Made by a program: the position numbers and the translations under genes. Shown here piece after piece: positions 43,591-53,011 of a stretch of DNA of 64,000 nucleotides (position 1 is its first letter; every line of letters starts with the position of its first letter). The notes under the pieces were generated by a model. It searched no databases, was not told where the DNA came from, and saw only the letters and a program-made list of their open reading frames with translations. Origin of the DNA: Pseudomonas panipatensis (GTDB taxonomy: Bacteria > Pseudomonadota > Gammaproteobacteria > Pseudomonadales > Pseudomonadaceae); the NCBI RefSeq assembly GCF_900099785.1, contig NZ_FNDS01000001.1, forward strand, positions 248,001 through 312,000, in the 5' to 3' direction.

Positions 43591-44575
43591 ACACGGCGGT
43601 CGCCTGCGCGAAGCGGCGCGGCGTTACGCAATTCCGCTGGCCGACTGGCTCGACCTGTCCACCGGCATCGCTCCCTGGTCCTGGCCGCTGCCGCCGATCC
43701 CGGCCAGCGCCTGGATGCGCCTGCCGGAAGAGCAGGACGGGCTGGAAGCCGCGGCCAGCCGTTACTACGGCGGCGACCATCCCTTGCCGCTGCCCGGCAG
43801 CCAGGCGGCCATCCAGGCCTTGCCGCGCCTGCGTCGCGCTGGTCGGGTCGGTGTGCTGGCGCCCTGTTATGCCGAGCACGCCGATGCCTGGCGCCGCGCC
43901 GGGCACTTGCTGCGCGAAATCAGCGAGACAGAGGTCGAGCATCACCTGCCCGAGCTGGATGTGTTGGTGGTGGTCAACCCGAACAACCCCAGCGGGCGGC
44001 GCCTGGACAACGGCGTGCTGCTCGACTGGCACGCGCAGTTGCAGCACCGCGGCGGCTGGCTGGTGGTGGATGAGGCGTTCATGGACTGCACCGCGGAGCA
44101 CAGCCTGGTGCCCAGTTGCGCCAGCCGTCCGGGCCTGGTGGTGCTGCGCTCGTTCGGCAAGTTCTTCGGCCTGGCCGGGGCGCGCCTGGGCTTCGCCTTC
44201 GCCGAGCCGGTGCTGCTCGCCGCCTTGCGCGACAGCCTCGGCCCCTGGACGGTGAACGGTCCGACGCGCTGCGTGGCCCAGGCCGTGCTGGGCGATTTCC
44301 AGGGACACAGCGAGCGCCGTCAGGCGTTGGCCGAGGGCAGCCGGCGGCTGGCCGCGCTGCTCGGTATCCAGGGCGTCGCCGCGCACGGCGGGACGGGCCT
44401 GTTCCAGTGGGCGATGAGTGCGCAGGCGGCCGCTCTGCATGAGCACCTGGCGCAGCGTGGCATCCTCGTGCGCCTGTTCGAGCGGCCGTCGAGCCTGCGC
44501 TTCGGCCTGCCGCCCGACGAGGCCGGCTGGGCGCGCCTGGAACACGCCCTCGAACAATGGCAGCAGGCGCAATGA
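43583..44575 (+). CDS. cobC: L-threonine-O-3-phosphate decarboxylase CobC
   Basis: 330 residues of the class I/II aminotransferase fold. The PLP lysine is in [15 protein letters not shown], and [12 protein letters not shown] and VVDEAFMDC are family signatures. It makes (R)-1-amino-2-propanol phosphate for the nucleotide loop (CobC of the aerobic pathway, CobD of Salmonella). The N-terminal [26 protein letters not shown] motif is typical. It overlaps cobD by 8 bases and cobQ by 4. Confidence 0.92.
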   Translation: MLEHGGRLREAARRYAIPLADWLDLSTGIAPWSWPLPPIPASAWMRLPEEQDGLEAAASRYYGGDHPLPLPGSQAAIQALPRLRRAGRVGVLAPCYAEHADAWRRAGHLLREISETEVEHHLPELDVLVVVNPNNPSGRRLDNGVLLDWHAQLQHRGGWLVVDEAFMDCTAEHSLVPSCASRPGLVVLRSFGKFFGLAGARLGFAFAEPVLLAALRDSLGPWTVNGPTRCVAQAVLGDFQGHSERRQALAEGSRRLAALLGIQGVAAHGGTGLFQWAMSAQAAALHEHLAQRGILVRLFERPSSLRFGLPPDEAGWARLEHALEQWQQAQ

Positions 44576-46023
44576 CCACCCTGATGGTGCAGGGCACCAC
44601 CTCCGACGCCGGCAAGAGCACCCTGGTGACCGCGCTGTGCCGCTGGCTGCGCCGCCAGGGCGTGGCGGTGGCGCCATTCAAGCCGCAGAACATGGCGCTG
44701 AACAGCGCCGTGACCGCCGATGGCGGCGAGATCGGCCGCGCCCAGGCGGTGCAGGCGCAAGCCTGCCACCTGGCGCCACACACGGACATGAACCCGGTGC
44801 TGCTCAAGCCGAACAGCGACACTGGCGCGCAGATCATCATCCATGGCCGCGCCGTGCGCAGCATGAACGCCGCCGCCTATCACGACTACAAGCGGGTCGC
44901 CATGCAGGCGGTGCTGGCTTCCCACCAGCGCCTGAGCGCGGCCTATCCGGTGGTGCTGGTGGAGGGCGCCGGTTCGCCGGCGGAGATCAACCTGCGCGCC
45001 AACGACATCGCCAACATGGGCTTCGCCGAAGCGGTGGACTGCCCGGTGATCCTGGTCGCCGATATCGACCGCGGCGGCGTCTTCGCCCATCTGGTCGGCA
45101 CCCTGGAACTGCTCTCGGCTTCCGAGCGGGCGCGGGTCAAGGGCTTCGTCATCAACCGCTTTCGTGGCGATCTCGCGCTGCTGCAACCGGGCCTCGACTG
45201 GCTGCAGCAGCGCACCGGCATCCCGGTGCTCGGCGTGCTGCCGTACCTGATGGACTTCCACCTGGAAGCCGAGGACGCCATCGACACGCGCCAGGCGGCC
45301 AAGCGCGGCGAGCGCCTCAAGGTGGCGCTGCCGGTGCTGCCGCGCATCAGCAACCACACCGACTTCGACCCGCTGCGCCTGCACCCGCAGGTCGAGCTGA
45401 GCTTCGTCGGTCCCGGCCAAGCCATGCCGGCGGCGGACCTGATCATCCTGCCCGGCTCGAAGAGCGTGCGCGCCGACCTGGCGTTTCTCCGCGCCCAGGG
45501 CTGGGACGACGCCATCGCCCGTCACCTGCGCTATGGCGGCAAGCTGCTGGGTATCTGCGGCGGCTTGCAGATGCTCGGCCAGCGGCTGTCCGACCCGCAT
45601 GCGCTGGAAGGCGCCGCCGGCAGCAGCGCCGGCCTCGGCCTGCTGGCGCTGGAGACCGTGCTGCAGCCGCAGAAGCAACTGCGCAATGTGCGTGGCCGGC
45701 TGAGCCTGGAAGACGCCGTCGTGAGCGGCTACGAGATCCATGCCGGGGTGACTGCCGGCGCGGCCCTGGCGCGTCCGGCGGTACGCCTGGACGATGGCCG
45801 CTGCGACGGCGCCATCAGCGCCGACGGCCAGGTCATGGGCACCTATCTGCACGGCCTCTTCGAGTCGCCTCCGGCCTGTGCCGCGCTGCTGCGCTGGGCC
45901 GGCCTCGGCGAGGTGGTCGAGCTGGATTACCACGCCCTGCGCGAACGCGACATCGAGCGCCTGGCCGACCAGGTCGAAGCACACCTGGACACCCGAGGCC
46001 TGCGCGCCTTATGCGGCCTCTGA
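44572..46023 (+). CDS. cobQ: Cobyric acid synthase CobQ
   Basis: 483 residues. The N-terminal DRTGG-like ATPase domain begins [15 protein letters not shown]. The C-terminal amidotransferase-like domain shows [12 protein letters not shown] with the catalytic Cys and a late HGLFE containing the catalytic His. It amidates the b, d, e and g side chains. The 4-base overlap with cobC fits the coupled operon. A repeat and a hairpin follow, splitting the operon before cobU. Confidence 0.95.
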   Translation: MTTLMVQGTTSDAGKSTLVTALCRWLRRQGVAVAPFKPQNMALNSAVTADGGEIGRAQAVQAQACHLAPHTDMNPVLLKPNSDTGAQIIIHGRAVRSMNAAAYHDYKRVAMQAVLASHQRLSAAYPVVLVEGAGSPAEINLRANDIANMGFAEAVDCPVILVADIDRGGVFAHLVGTLELLSASERARVKGFVINRFRGDLALLQPGLDWLQQRTGIPVLGVLPYLMDFHLEAEDAIDTRQAAKRGERLKVALPVLPRISNHTDFDPLRLHPQVELSFVGPGQAMPAADLIILPGSKSVRADLAFLRAQGWDDAIARHLRYGGKLLGICGGLQMLGQRLSDPHALEGAAGSSAGLGLLALETVLQPQKQLRNVRGRLSLEDAVVSGYEIHAGVTAGAALARPAVRLDDGRCDGAISADGQVMGTYLHGLFESPPACAALLRWAGLGEVVELDYHALRERDIERLADQVEAHLDTRGLRALCGL

Positions 46024-46038
46024 GCACGCGCGCCGAGC

Positions 46039-46060
46039 ATCGGCGGATGCCTCCGCCGAT
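46039..46060. repeat. Short hairpin inside the cob operon
   Basis: ATCGGCGGA, loop TGCC, TCCGCCGAT: a perfect 9-bp inverted repeat 16 bases after cobQ. No T-run follows, so it is more likely an mRNA-stability or dispersed repeat element than a terminator. Confidence 0.5.
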
Positions 46061-46076
46061 ACACCACGCCGTCTTC

Positions 46077-46111
46077 CGTAGGATGGGTGGAGCGAAGCGA
46101 TACCCATGCGG
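46077..46111. repeat. Dispersed palindromic repeat copy between cobQ and cobU
   Basis: CGTAGGATGGGTGGAGCGAAGCGATACCCATGCGG in opposite orientation to the unit at 28843, sharing the ends CGTAGGATGGGT and CGATACCCAT. It is the only gap of more than a few bases in the cob operon and lies 52 bases before cobU. Confidence 0.75.
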
Positions 46112-46162
46112 CCCGTGGCACGAGTGCTGCCGGGCCGCCCATTGCAGCAGCGAGGATGCGTC

Positions 46163-46684
46163 ATGCTTGAACTGATTCTCGGCGGCGCCCGCTCCGGCAA
46201 GAGCCGTCTGGCCGAGCGCCTGGCCGGCGCCAGCGGCCTACCGGTGACCTACATCGCCACCGCCCAGGCCGGCGACGGCGAGATGGGCGAGCGCATCCGC
46301 CAGCACCGCGCCCGCCGCCCGGCCGAATGGGACCTGGTGGAAGAGCCGCTGGCGCTGGCGCGGGTCCTCGCCGAGCGCGCGGCGCCCGAGCGCTGCCTGC
46401 TGGTGGACTGCCTGACGCTGTGGCTGACCAATCTGCTGCTGCACGCCGACGGTGCGCCGTTGCAGGCGCAGGTGAACGAACTCCTGGCCACACTGCCCGG
46501 CCTGCCCGGGCGGATCATCCTGGTCAGCAACGAAACCGGGCTCGGCGTGGTGCCGCTGGGCGAACTGACGCGGCGCTACGTCGACGAAGCCGGCTGGCTG
46601 CACCAGGCAGTGGCCGAACTCAGCGAGCGGGTGCTGTTCACCGTCGCCGGCCTGCCCATGGTTCTCAAGGGGGAAGCGTTATGA
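46163..46684 (+). CDS. cobU: Adenosylcobinamide kinase / cobinamide-phosphate guanylyltransferase
   Basis: 173 residues. The P-loop GGARSGKS (residues 7-14), a [20 protein letters not shown] helix with the guanylylation site, and the [12 protein letters not shown] segment identify the bifunctional CobU (called CobP in Pseudomonas). It phosphorylates adenosylcobinamide and attaches GMP. The GAGG-type ribosome binding site is moderate. It is separated from cobQ by 139 bases that contain the repeat, but overlaps cobT by 4 bases. Confidence 0.94.
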   Translation: MLELILGGARSGKSRLAERLAGASGLPVTYIATAQAGDGEMGERIRQHRARRPAEWDLVEEPLALARVLAERAAPERCLLVDCLTLWLTNLLLHADGAPLQAQVNELLATLPGLPGRIILVSNETGLGVVPLGELTRRYVDEAGWLHQAVAELSERVLFTVAGLPMVLKGEAL

Positions 46685-47736
46685 GTCTGCAGTGGTGGCG
46701 GCAGCCGTGCCAGCCGTTCGATCGCGTGGCGCGGGACAAGGCCGCGGCGCGCCAGGACCAGTTGACCAAGCCGCGCGGCGCGCTGGGCCGTCTGGAAGAG
46801 CTGAGCATTCACCTGGCCGGCCTGCAGGGGCGCGAGCGGCCGACGCTGGACAGGCTCTGGATCGCCCTTTTCGCCGCTGACCACGGGGTGGTGGAAGAGG
46901 GCATCTCGGCCTATCCGCAAGCGGTCACGGGCGAGATGTTGCGCAACTTCGTGCGCGGCGGCGCGGCGATCAGCGTGCTGGCGCGCGATCTCGATGCGCA
47001 CCTGGAGGTCATCGACCTGGGCACCGCGGTGCCGCTGGAACCGCTGCCCGGCGTGCTGCACCTGATGGTCGGCGCCGGCACCCTGAACTTCACCCGCGAG
47101 CCGGCGATGACCGCCGCGCAATGCCTGATCGCCCTGGAAGCCGGGCGCGAGTCGGCGCGGCGCGCGCAGCAGGCCGACAGCGAGCTGTTCATCGGCGGCG
47201 AAATGGGCATCGGCAACACCACCAGCGCCGCGGCGTTGGCCTGTGCGCTGCTCGGCGAACCGGCGGCGACCCTGGTCGGTCCGGGCACCGGCCTGGACGC
47301 GCGCGGCGTGGTCCACAAGGCCGCGGTGATCGAGCGCGCCCTGGCGCTGCATGGCGCGCACTGCGCCGATCCGTTCGAGGCGCTGTGCCGGCTCGGCGGC
47401 TTCGAGGTGGCGGCGCTGGTCGGCGCCTACCTGGCCTGTGCGCAGAAGGGCATCGCCGTGCTGGTGGATGGCTTTATCTGTAGCGCCGCCGCGCTCTGCG
47501 CCGTGCGCCTGAATCCGCAATGCCGCGAGTGGCTGCTGTTCGCCCATGCCGGCGCCGAGCCGGGCCTGCGCCGCGTGCTCGCTGCGCTGGAGGCGCAACC
47601 GTTGCTCGACCTCGGCCTGCGCCTGGGCGAGGGCAGTGGCGCCGCGCTGGCCGTGCCGCTGCTGCGCCAGGCCTGCCGGCTGCACCGGGAAATGGCCACC
47701 TTCGCCGAAGCGGCGGTGTCGGACCGCCCGGCATGA
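46681..47736 (+). CDS. cobT: Nicotinate-nucleotide--dimethylbenzimidazole phosphoribosyltransferase
   Basis: 351 residues. [15 protein letters not shown] and [12 protein letters not shown] are the CobT signatures. The catalytic glutamate is expected in the C-terminal helix near [12 protein letters not shown]. It makes alpha-ribazole phosphate from dimethylbenzimidazole supplied by BluB upstream. Called cobU in Pseudomonas nomenclature. ATGA overlaps with cobU and with the following phosphatase gene. Confidence 0.95.
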   Translation: MSLQWWRQPCQPFDRVARDKAAARQDQLTKPRGALGRLEELSIHLAGLQGRERPTLDRLWIALFAADHGVVEEGISAYPQAVTGEMLRNFVRGGAAISVLARDLDAHLEVIDLGTAVPLEPLPGVLHLMVGAGTLNFTREPAMTAAQCLIALEAGRESARRAQQADSELFIGGEMGIGNTTSAAALACALLGEPAATLVGPGTGLDARGVVHKAAVIERALALHGAHCADPFEALCRLGGFEVAALVGAYLACAQKGIAVLVDGFICSAAALCAVRLNPQCREWLLFAHAGAEPGLRRVLAALEAQPLLDLGLRLGEGSGAALAVPLLRQACRLHREMATFAEAAVSDRPA

Positions 47737-48341
47737 GCATGCGCCTGGACCTGTTGCGGCATGGCGAGACCGAGCTGGGCGGTGGCTTTCGTGGACGTCT
47801 CGACGATGCCCTGACCGCCGCCGGCTGGGCGCAGATGCAGGCCGCCACGGACAGGCCTGGGGACTGGCAGGCGCTGGTCAGCTCGCCGCTGCGCCGCTGT
47901 GCCGCCTTCGCCGAACGGCTGGCTCGGCAGCGCGACCTGCCGCTGAGCCTGGAGGCGGATTTCCGCGAGCTGGATTTTGGCGAGTGGGAGGGGCTTTCCG
48001 CGGCTACGCTGATGGAGAGTGATAGCGATGCGTTAGCGCGCTTCTGGGCCGATCCCTATGCCTTCACCCCGCCGGGCGGTGAGCCGCTGGCGGCGTTCGA
48101 GGCGCGGGTCTTCGCCGCTCTGGGGCGGCTGTACGCGGCGCACGCCGGGCGGCATCTGCTGCTGGTCACCCATGGTGGGGTGATGCGCCTGCTCGGCGCC
48201 GTGGCGCGCGGCTTGCCGCGCCAGCAGTTGCTGCAGGTGAGCGTCGCCCATGGCGAGTTGCTGGCGCTGCGCATCGAGGCGCACGCCGGCGGCTGGAACA
48301 TCCAACCGGCCGAGCCCGATGCCGCGAGCGCGTCCCGATGA
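47733..48341 (+). CDS. Alpha-ribazole phosphatase-like histidine phosphatase
   Basis: 202 residues of the histidine phosphatase family. The phosphorylated His is in DLLRHGETE near the N-terminus and a second His in LVTHGGVMR (about residue 149). In Salmonella the equivalent enzyme (CobC) removes the phosphate of alpha-ribazole phosphate. Position between cobT and cobS supports that role, although other members act on broad substrates. I leave the symbol blank to avoid confusion with the decarboxylase named cobC above. Confidence 0.85.
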   Translation: MSMRLDLLRHGETELGGGFRGRLDDALTAAGWAQMQAATDRPGDWQALVSSPLRRCAAFAERLARQRDLPLSLEADFRELDFGEWEGLSAATLMESDSDALARFWADPYAFTPPGGEPLAAFEARVFAALGRLYAAHAGRHLLLVTHGGVMRLLGAVARGLPRQQLLQVSVAHGELLALRIEAHAGGWNIQPAEPDAASASR

Positions 48342-49072
48342 GCAACCTGCAACTGCCGCTGATCGCCCTGCAATTCCTCACCCGCCTGCCGGTGCGCCTG
48401 CACCGTGTGCCGACGCCCGAACAGTTCGGTCGCGCGATCCTCTTCTATCCCCTGGTGGGCTTGCTGATGGGCGCCGCGCTCTGTGCCCTTGGCGTGCTCC
48501 TCAGCGACACCCATCCGCTGCTCCAGGCGGCACTGCTGCTGACCTTCTGGGTGGGCTTCAGCGGCGCCCTGCACCTGGACGGCCTGGCCGATACCGCGGA
48601 TGCCTGGGTCGGTGGCCTGGGCGATCGCGAGCGCACCCTGGCGATCATGAAGGACCCGCGCAGCGGGCCGATCGCGGTGGTGGCGCTGGTGCTGATCCTG
48701 CTGCTGAAGTTCGCCGCCCTGGTCGCCTTGCTGTCGAGCGAGAACCTCTGGCCGCTGCTGCTGGCGCCGTGGCTGGCGCGCGTGGCATTGCCCCTGCTGT
48801 TCTACTCCACCCCTTATGCGCGCCCCGGCGGCCTCGGCCAGGCGCTGGCCGATCACCTGCCGCGTCGCGCCTTGCCCTGGGTGCTGGCGGCGAACGCCGC
48901 GCTGATGCCGCTGACCGGCCTCAGTGGCGCCCTGGCGCTGGTGGTGGCGCTGGTGGTGTTCATCTGGTGGCGCAGTTGCCTGATGACGCGGCTGGATGGC
49001 ACCACCGGAGATACCGCCGGGGCGCTGGTCGAGCTGACCGAGTGCGCGGTGCTGGTGGCGTTGGCGATCTGA
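48338..49072 (+). CDS. cobS: Adenosylcobinamide-GDP ribazoletransferase (cobalamin synthase)
   Basis: 244 residues with six to seven transmembrane helices. Conserved FLTRLPV, HLDGLADTADAWVGG (metal-binding Asp residues) and IMKDPRSGPIAVV match CobS/CobV. It joins the lower ligand to adenosylcobinamide-GDP in the inner membrane, the last step of assembly. It overlaps the phosphatase gene by 4 bases and ends the operon. No classic terminator is seen immediately downstream. Confidence 0.94.
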   Translation: MSNLQLPLIALQFLTRLPVRLHRVPTPEQFGRAILFYPLVGLLMGAALCALGVLLSDTHPLLQAALLLTFWVGFSGALHLDGLADTADAWVGGLGDRERTLAIMKDPRSGPIAVVALVLILLLKFAALVALLSSENLWPLLLAPWLARVALPLLFYSTPYARPGGLGQALADHLPRRALPWVLAANAALMPLTGLSGALALVVALVVFIWWRSCLMTRLDGTTGDTAGALVELTECAVLVALAI

Positions 49073-49443
49073 GCGCGCGCGGTCGTCGCCTTGCACGCCG
49101 TTCGATGCAGCCAGCGCCTTGCCGATCCGCAGCGGGGCCAAGGTTGCCAGGCGGCGCCTGCTCATCGCGCGGAGCGTCGTTCATCCCAAGAGCGGTGCAC
49201 GGCGGGCTGTCTGTACGCGGCAGGCTGATGAAGGTGTCGATGCGGCGCTGGTCCGCTGGGGGCAGGCGCTGATGCAACCTGGAGCGGGGAGTGTCGGGCG
49301 GGGAAGGTTTGAGCGGGTGGAGCGGGGAGGGGGAGAGCTTTTACGCGCCGCGAAGGGGGCGTGGACCCTTCGCGGTGGCAATGCAGAGAACGGTCGAGTC
49401 GTGGTCGGGGAGAAGCTGACCGGCGACTGTCCGCCTCAGTAGG
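49073..49443. other. Intergenic region after cobS with a GC hairpin
   Basis: 371 bases between cobS (+) and the DUF2790 gene (-). It holds a perfect 10-bp inverted repeat, CCGCGAAGGG (49348-49357) and CCCTTCGCGG (49366-49375), that could end transcription from both sides, though no T-run follows. The 107-codon open frame across it has no ribosome binding site and looks like a shadow. Confidence 0.5.
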
Positions 49444-49707
49444 TTAGCCGCCGGAGCAGCCGTTACCCCACACTTGGTACTCGACGGTGTGGCGCTGACC
49501 TTGCGAGTTTTCGTAGGTCATCTGTGCCGGCACGATGCCGCACTGGTTGGAGACATCGGTGGTGGACACGACATGGGCAACGTCCAGCTTCATGCCATAG
49601 GTGTACTGCTCCACGGCCGGGCTTTGCGGTTGGGTACCGGCGCTCGCTTGCTCGGCGAGGGCGAGCGAAGAGAAGCTGGCCAGGGCCAGGATTACTACAG
49701 CTTTCAT
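49444..49707 (-). CDS. DUF2790 family secreted small protein
   Basis: 87 residues. The signal peptide MKAVVILALASFSSLALA is cleaved near A-EQA. The mature protein is about 65 residues with the DUF2790 pattern: YTYGMKLDVAHVVS, a Cys in NQCGIVP and a Cys in the C-terminal WGNGCSGG. Many paralogues occur in Pseudomonas, some near metal-response genes, but no function is known. I chose ATG 49707 because it starts a clean signal peptide. It is a single gene. Confidence 0.78.
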   Translation of the reverse strand: MKAVVILALASFSSLALAEQASAGTQPQSPAVEQYTYGMKLDVAHVVSTTDVSNQCGIVPAQMTYENSQGQRHTVEYQVWGNGCSGG

Positions 49708-50095
49708 GAATTTACCTGCCTTTTTTTCCCGAGCGGAGACCGCATCCGGGCGCACGTGGCCAGGACGAAGTTCAGCGGCTTCATCGAGATGGAATTTAGG
49801 GTTTCTTGGTACGGGTTCTTGGTGTTGCGGAGCGCTCTGTAACTGCAGGGAAATAGTAGGTCGCAGAGGCCTGGATTCATATGTCTGGACGCCACAAATA
49901 CCTCGTACTCAAAGGCAACAATCCAGCAGGGACGCGGCTTTGCGGGCAGTGCGGGGTCTGTCGAGGGCAGTGTCATGCCGTCGTAACGACATCGGTGTAC
50001 GGGCGAGGCCATGGCGCGACCTATCCGCGCACCTGGCGGCAGGCCTTTTGTTGGCTGCGGCGGATGGCGTTGAGCACAGGGCTGCCCATCGAACC

Positions 50096-50242
50096 GCATG
50101 GGTATCGCGCTGCGCGCTCCACCCATCCTACGGGTGCCTGCCGGCACCGCTTGGCGTCGGATGGCGTTGGGTATCACCCATTCGGCGAAGGCCCAGCGGC
50201 ACGCCTTGCGTAGGATGGCGTTGAGCGCAGCGATACCCATCG
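50096..50242. repeat. Dispersed palindromic repeat, long copy A
   Basis: Begins GCATGGGTATCGCGCTGCGC, continues with CCACCCATCCTACGGGTGCC, and ends with GTTGAGCGCAGCGATACCCATCG, so the ends are inverted copies of each other. It is repeated almost exactly 163 bases later as copy B. Central part: two shorter GGATGGCGTTGGGTATCACCC units. Confidence 0.85.
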
Positions 50243-50258
50243 ACAGAGCCACGCCCCC

Positions 50259-50406
50259 GCATGGGTATCGCGCTGCGCGCTCCACCCATCCTACGGGTGC
50301 CTGCCGGCACCGCTTGGCGTCGGATGGCGTTGGGTATCACCCATTCGGCGAACGCCCAGCGGCACCACTTTGCGTAGGATGGTGTTGAGCGCAGCGATAC
50401 CCATCG
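50259..50406. repeat. Dispersed palindromic repeat, long copy B
   Basis: Near-identical to copy A, with only a few substitutions (for example GGCACCACTTTGCG in place of GGCACGCCTTGCG). The high identity suggests recent duplication or gene conversion. Confidence 0.85.
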
Positions 50407-50506
50407 TTGGCCTACGGGTGCTTGCCTGGGGGAACGAAGGGCGAGGCTGCCATCGCGAAAGCAGGGCCTCGTTTCGGCCGCGGCCCGGCTTTCGCGATGA
50501 GGTGGC

Positions 50507-52660
50507 TCAGGGGGTGCCGCTCAGCGGCGAGCGCGGATCGAGCAGCGAGGTGCGGATGAAGTGCAGGTAGCTGCACACCCGCCGCAGCGGTGAGGTATCG
50601 AAGTGCGGTGGGCGCGGCTCGTGGGTGTTGCGGGTGCTGTGGATGGCATGTTCCACCGCCGCCAGGGCGCGCTGGCGATTGCTTTCGCTGGGGTAGATGA
50701 ACAGGCGGATCAGCGCCCGGCCCATGGCGCGGATGGCGCGCCGCCAGGGCATGCTCTCGGCGTAGCAGGGCTCCTGGGGCAGGGCTTCCTGCTCACGGCG
50801 CAGTTCGATGATCGACAGGCCCACTTCCTGGACCTGGAACATCCAGCGCAACAGCCGGCGCTGCACGTCCGGTCGCGAACTGGAGAGGCCGTAGGCCTGG
50901 TTGAGCAGGTCGCGGGTGCCACTCTCGAAGCCGGACGACAGCCCCTTGAGCGGATCGCTGATGGTATGCACCACGCGCATGCGCAGTTCCGCCTCCAGAC
51001 GCTTCCACAACCAGGGCCGGTTGGGCGGCAGAATGACCATCGCGGCGATCACCGCCATGCCCATGGACAGCAGCATGGCCAAGTATTCGTTGATGAAGAC
51101 GTAGGCGTCGTAGCGGGTCAGGTTGGCCGGCAGCGAGGCGATGCAGAACCACACCAGCAGACCGACGCCGTAGCCGCTCCATTGCGGACGGGAAATGAAG
51201 AAGGCGCCCAGGGCGAACACCGGCGCCAGCGCGCAGCACAGCAGCGGGAAGCCATCCAGCAGCGGCAGCACGCGGAAAGTCAGGATGAAGCCCAGGCTGG
51301 CGCCGAGCAGGGTGCCCAGGGTCAGTTGCAACGACAGGCGCTTGGGATTCGGCGAGGCCGAGGACAGCGCGGCGATCAACACCGAGGTGAGCGCGAAGGT
51401 GGCGCCGCTGATCCACGAGGTCTCGATCCAGACGATCCCGCCGATCAGCACCAGCAGCGCGCAGCGGAAGCCGGCGACGGAGGCGGCGAGGGCGTTGGCC
51501 TTGGGCGTGAAGCGTTCCTTCCAGTGCTCGCGGGCGTGCTTGTGGGCGGCCAGCGAGGCGTGGGTCAGGGCGTAGTCGTGGATGTCGCCGGTAAAGCGGA
51601 ACAGCAGCTCGGCGGCGGTCTCGAAGTCGAGTTGGTCGGCCTCCCGCGGGCAGGCATGGGCGAGCTTGGCGCGGGCCTCGCGGATGTTCGGCATCAATTG
51701 CTGGCGGCAGCGCTCCAACTGGCCGGCCAGGCGTGCGGCATCGGCGTCGCGCAGGGGCCGGCCATGCCAGCCGGTGAGCAGCTCGCCAACTTCGATCAGG
51801 CACGGCATCAGCACTTCCAGCACAGCCTCGGCGCGGCGTTCGCGCAGGCGGTCGAGCAGCCGCTGCAGGGCGTGGAAGCGTGTGTTCATCTGCATGAACT
51901 CACTGTTCAGGCGGGCCAGCCGGCCGCTGCGCAGGCGCATGTGCGGGTCTTCGAAGGCGGTGACGTTGCGCAGGTTTTCCAGGCCCACCGCCTCGGCGGC
52001 GAGGCGCGCGGCGGACTGCTCGAAGCGGTTGTTGTCCAGGGTGCCTTCGAGACCGGCGGCGGCCAGCCCGGCGAAGTCGCCGAAGCGTCGGTCGAGGGCG
52101 TTGCGCAGGGCGGCGCTGCTGGTCTGCGGCAGCACCACGGCGCTGATCACCCCGGTGCAGAGAATGCCCAAGCTGATTTCGATCACCCGCCAGAGCGCCT
52201 GCATGAAGGCGCCTTCCGGGTGCAGCGAGGCAGGGATGCCGATCATCACCGCGGTATAGCCGGCGAGCAGGCAGGCATAGGCGCGGAAATCGCGGTAACG
52301 TGCTGCACCGGCGGTGCACAGGCCGACCCAGATCGACACGCAGAGCAGGAACAGCACGCGCTCCTGGGCGAACAGGGCAATGAAGGTGACCATCACCGTC
52401 AACCCGGCCAGGGTGCCGAGGATGCGGTAGAAGCTCTTGGCCAATACCTGGCCGCTCTGCGGCTGCAACACGATGACCGCACTCACCAGTACCGTGTTCG
52501 GCTGCGGCAGCTCCAGGCGGTAGGCCAGCCACAGCGCGGTAAAGGCAGTGATCAGGGTTTTGGCGATGAAGACCCAGGTCACGCCATCGCTGTGCGCCCA
52601 GGCGGAAAATGCCTGGCGCAGGGCGGCGGCGTCGGGCAGGCGCACACTGAGACTGCTCAT
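50507..52660 (-). CDS. FUSC family inner-membrane transporter (AaeB/YccS-like)
   Basis: About 717 residues. Two blocks of predicted membrane helices (about 35-175 and 390-540) enclose a soluble helical region, the aromatic-acid exporter/FUSC architecture. LPQPNTVLVSAVIVLQPQSG is the first signature. ATG 52660 has GAGGTGA about 6 bases upstream and is preferred over GTG 52669. Divergent from a LysR regulator gene, as for aaeB-like exporters. The substrate, probably an aromatic acid, is unproven. Confidence 0.83.
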   Translation of the reverse strand: MSSLSVRLPDAAALRQAFSAWAHSDGVTWVFIAKTLITAFTALWLAYRLELPQPNTVLVSAVIVLQPQSGQVLAKSFYRILGTLAGLTVMVTFIALFAQERVLFLLCVSIWVGLCTAGAARYRDFRAYACLLAGYTAVMIGIPASLHPEGAFMQALWRVIEISLGILCTGVISAVVLPQTSSAALRNALDRRFGDFAGLAAAGLEGTLDNNRFEQSAARLAAEAVGLENLRNVTAFEDPHMRLRSGRLARLNSEFMQMNTRFHALQRLLDRLRERRAEAVLEVLMPCLIEVGELLTGWHGRPLRDADAARLAGQLERCRQQLMPNIREARAKLAHACPREADQLDFETAAELLFRFTGDIHDYALTHASLAAHKHAREHWKERFTPKANALAASVAGFRCALLVLIGGIVWIETSWISGATFALTSVLIAALSSASPNPKRLSLQLTLGTLLGASLGFILTFRVLPLLDGFPLLCCALAPVFALGAFFISRPQWSGYGVGLLVWFCIASLPANLTRYDAYVFINEYLAMLLSMGMAVIAAMVILPPNRPWLWKRLEAELRMRVVHTISDPLKGLSSGFESGTRDLLNQAYGLSSSRPDVQRRLLRWMFQVQEVGLSIIELRREQEALPQEPCYAESMPWRRAIRAMGRALIRLFIYPSESNRQRALAAVEHAIHSTRNTHEPRPPHFDTSPLRRVCSYLHFIRTSLLDPRSPLSGTP

Positions 52661-53011
52661 GGCGCTCACCTCGACTGACGGGAAATGGGAGCGGCGACGG
52701 GGCCGGACTGACAGGTAAGGAATGTTGGGAATCGGGCGGGTGGAAGCACTTTGCGCGAATGGCGGAACACAGCTTCGAATCCTGGATACTGCGGGGAGCC
52801 GCGGGAGGGGAGGCGATTTTAGAAGGCGGCCGATAGCAGGATAAGCTGACAGATGGGCGAATTATTGTTGTCTGAAAAAGCAATAATTCCGGCCGGACAC
52901 TTGTGCGACAATTCGCCGCCCGTCAGAAGTCTGTAACAAGACTTTGCTACCGCGTGAAGCGCGCAATCGCGCTGTCTGTCGCGGCTCGCAGGCAGGCTTT
53001 CAGGAGAGATG
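52661..53011. promoter_or_regulatory. Divergent promoter region with perfect inverted repeat
   Basis: 351 bases between the FUSC and LysR genes. GAATTATTG (52859-52867), 13 bases, CAATAATTC (52881-52889) form a perfect 9-bp inverted repeat spaced like a LysR-type operator. It lies 123 bases before the LysR start and about 200 bases before the FUSC start. Confidence 0.55.

Larger units (their letters stand above)
49708..50506. other. About 800 bases of non-coding sequence with a large repeat pair
   Basis: From 49708 to about 50050 I see no gene or recognised element. From 50096 to 50406 two long palindromic repeats follow. A 12-bp inverted repeat, CATCGCGAAAGC (50451-50462) and GCTTTCGCGATG (50488-50499), closes the region next to the FUSC gene stop and may terminate it. 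Confidence 0.6.

Noticed and set aside
49119-49442. 107-codon plus-strand frame after cobS
   Set aside because: No ribosome binding site, no domain, Arg/Gly-rich composition, and it contains the hairpin at 49348-49375.
50603-52678. 691-codon plus-strand frame opposite the FUSC gene
   Set aside because: Shadow with Gln/Gly/Ala-rich sequence; the minus strand has the membrane helices and family signatures.
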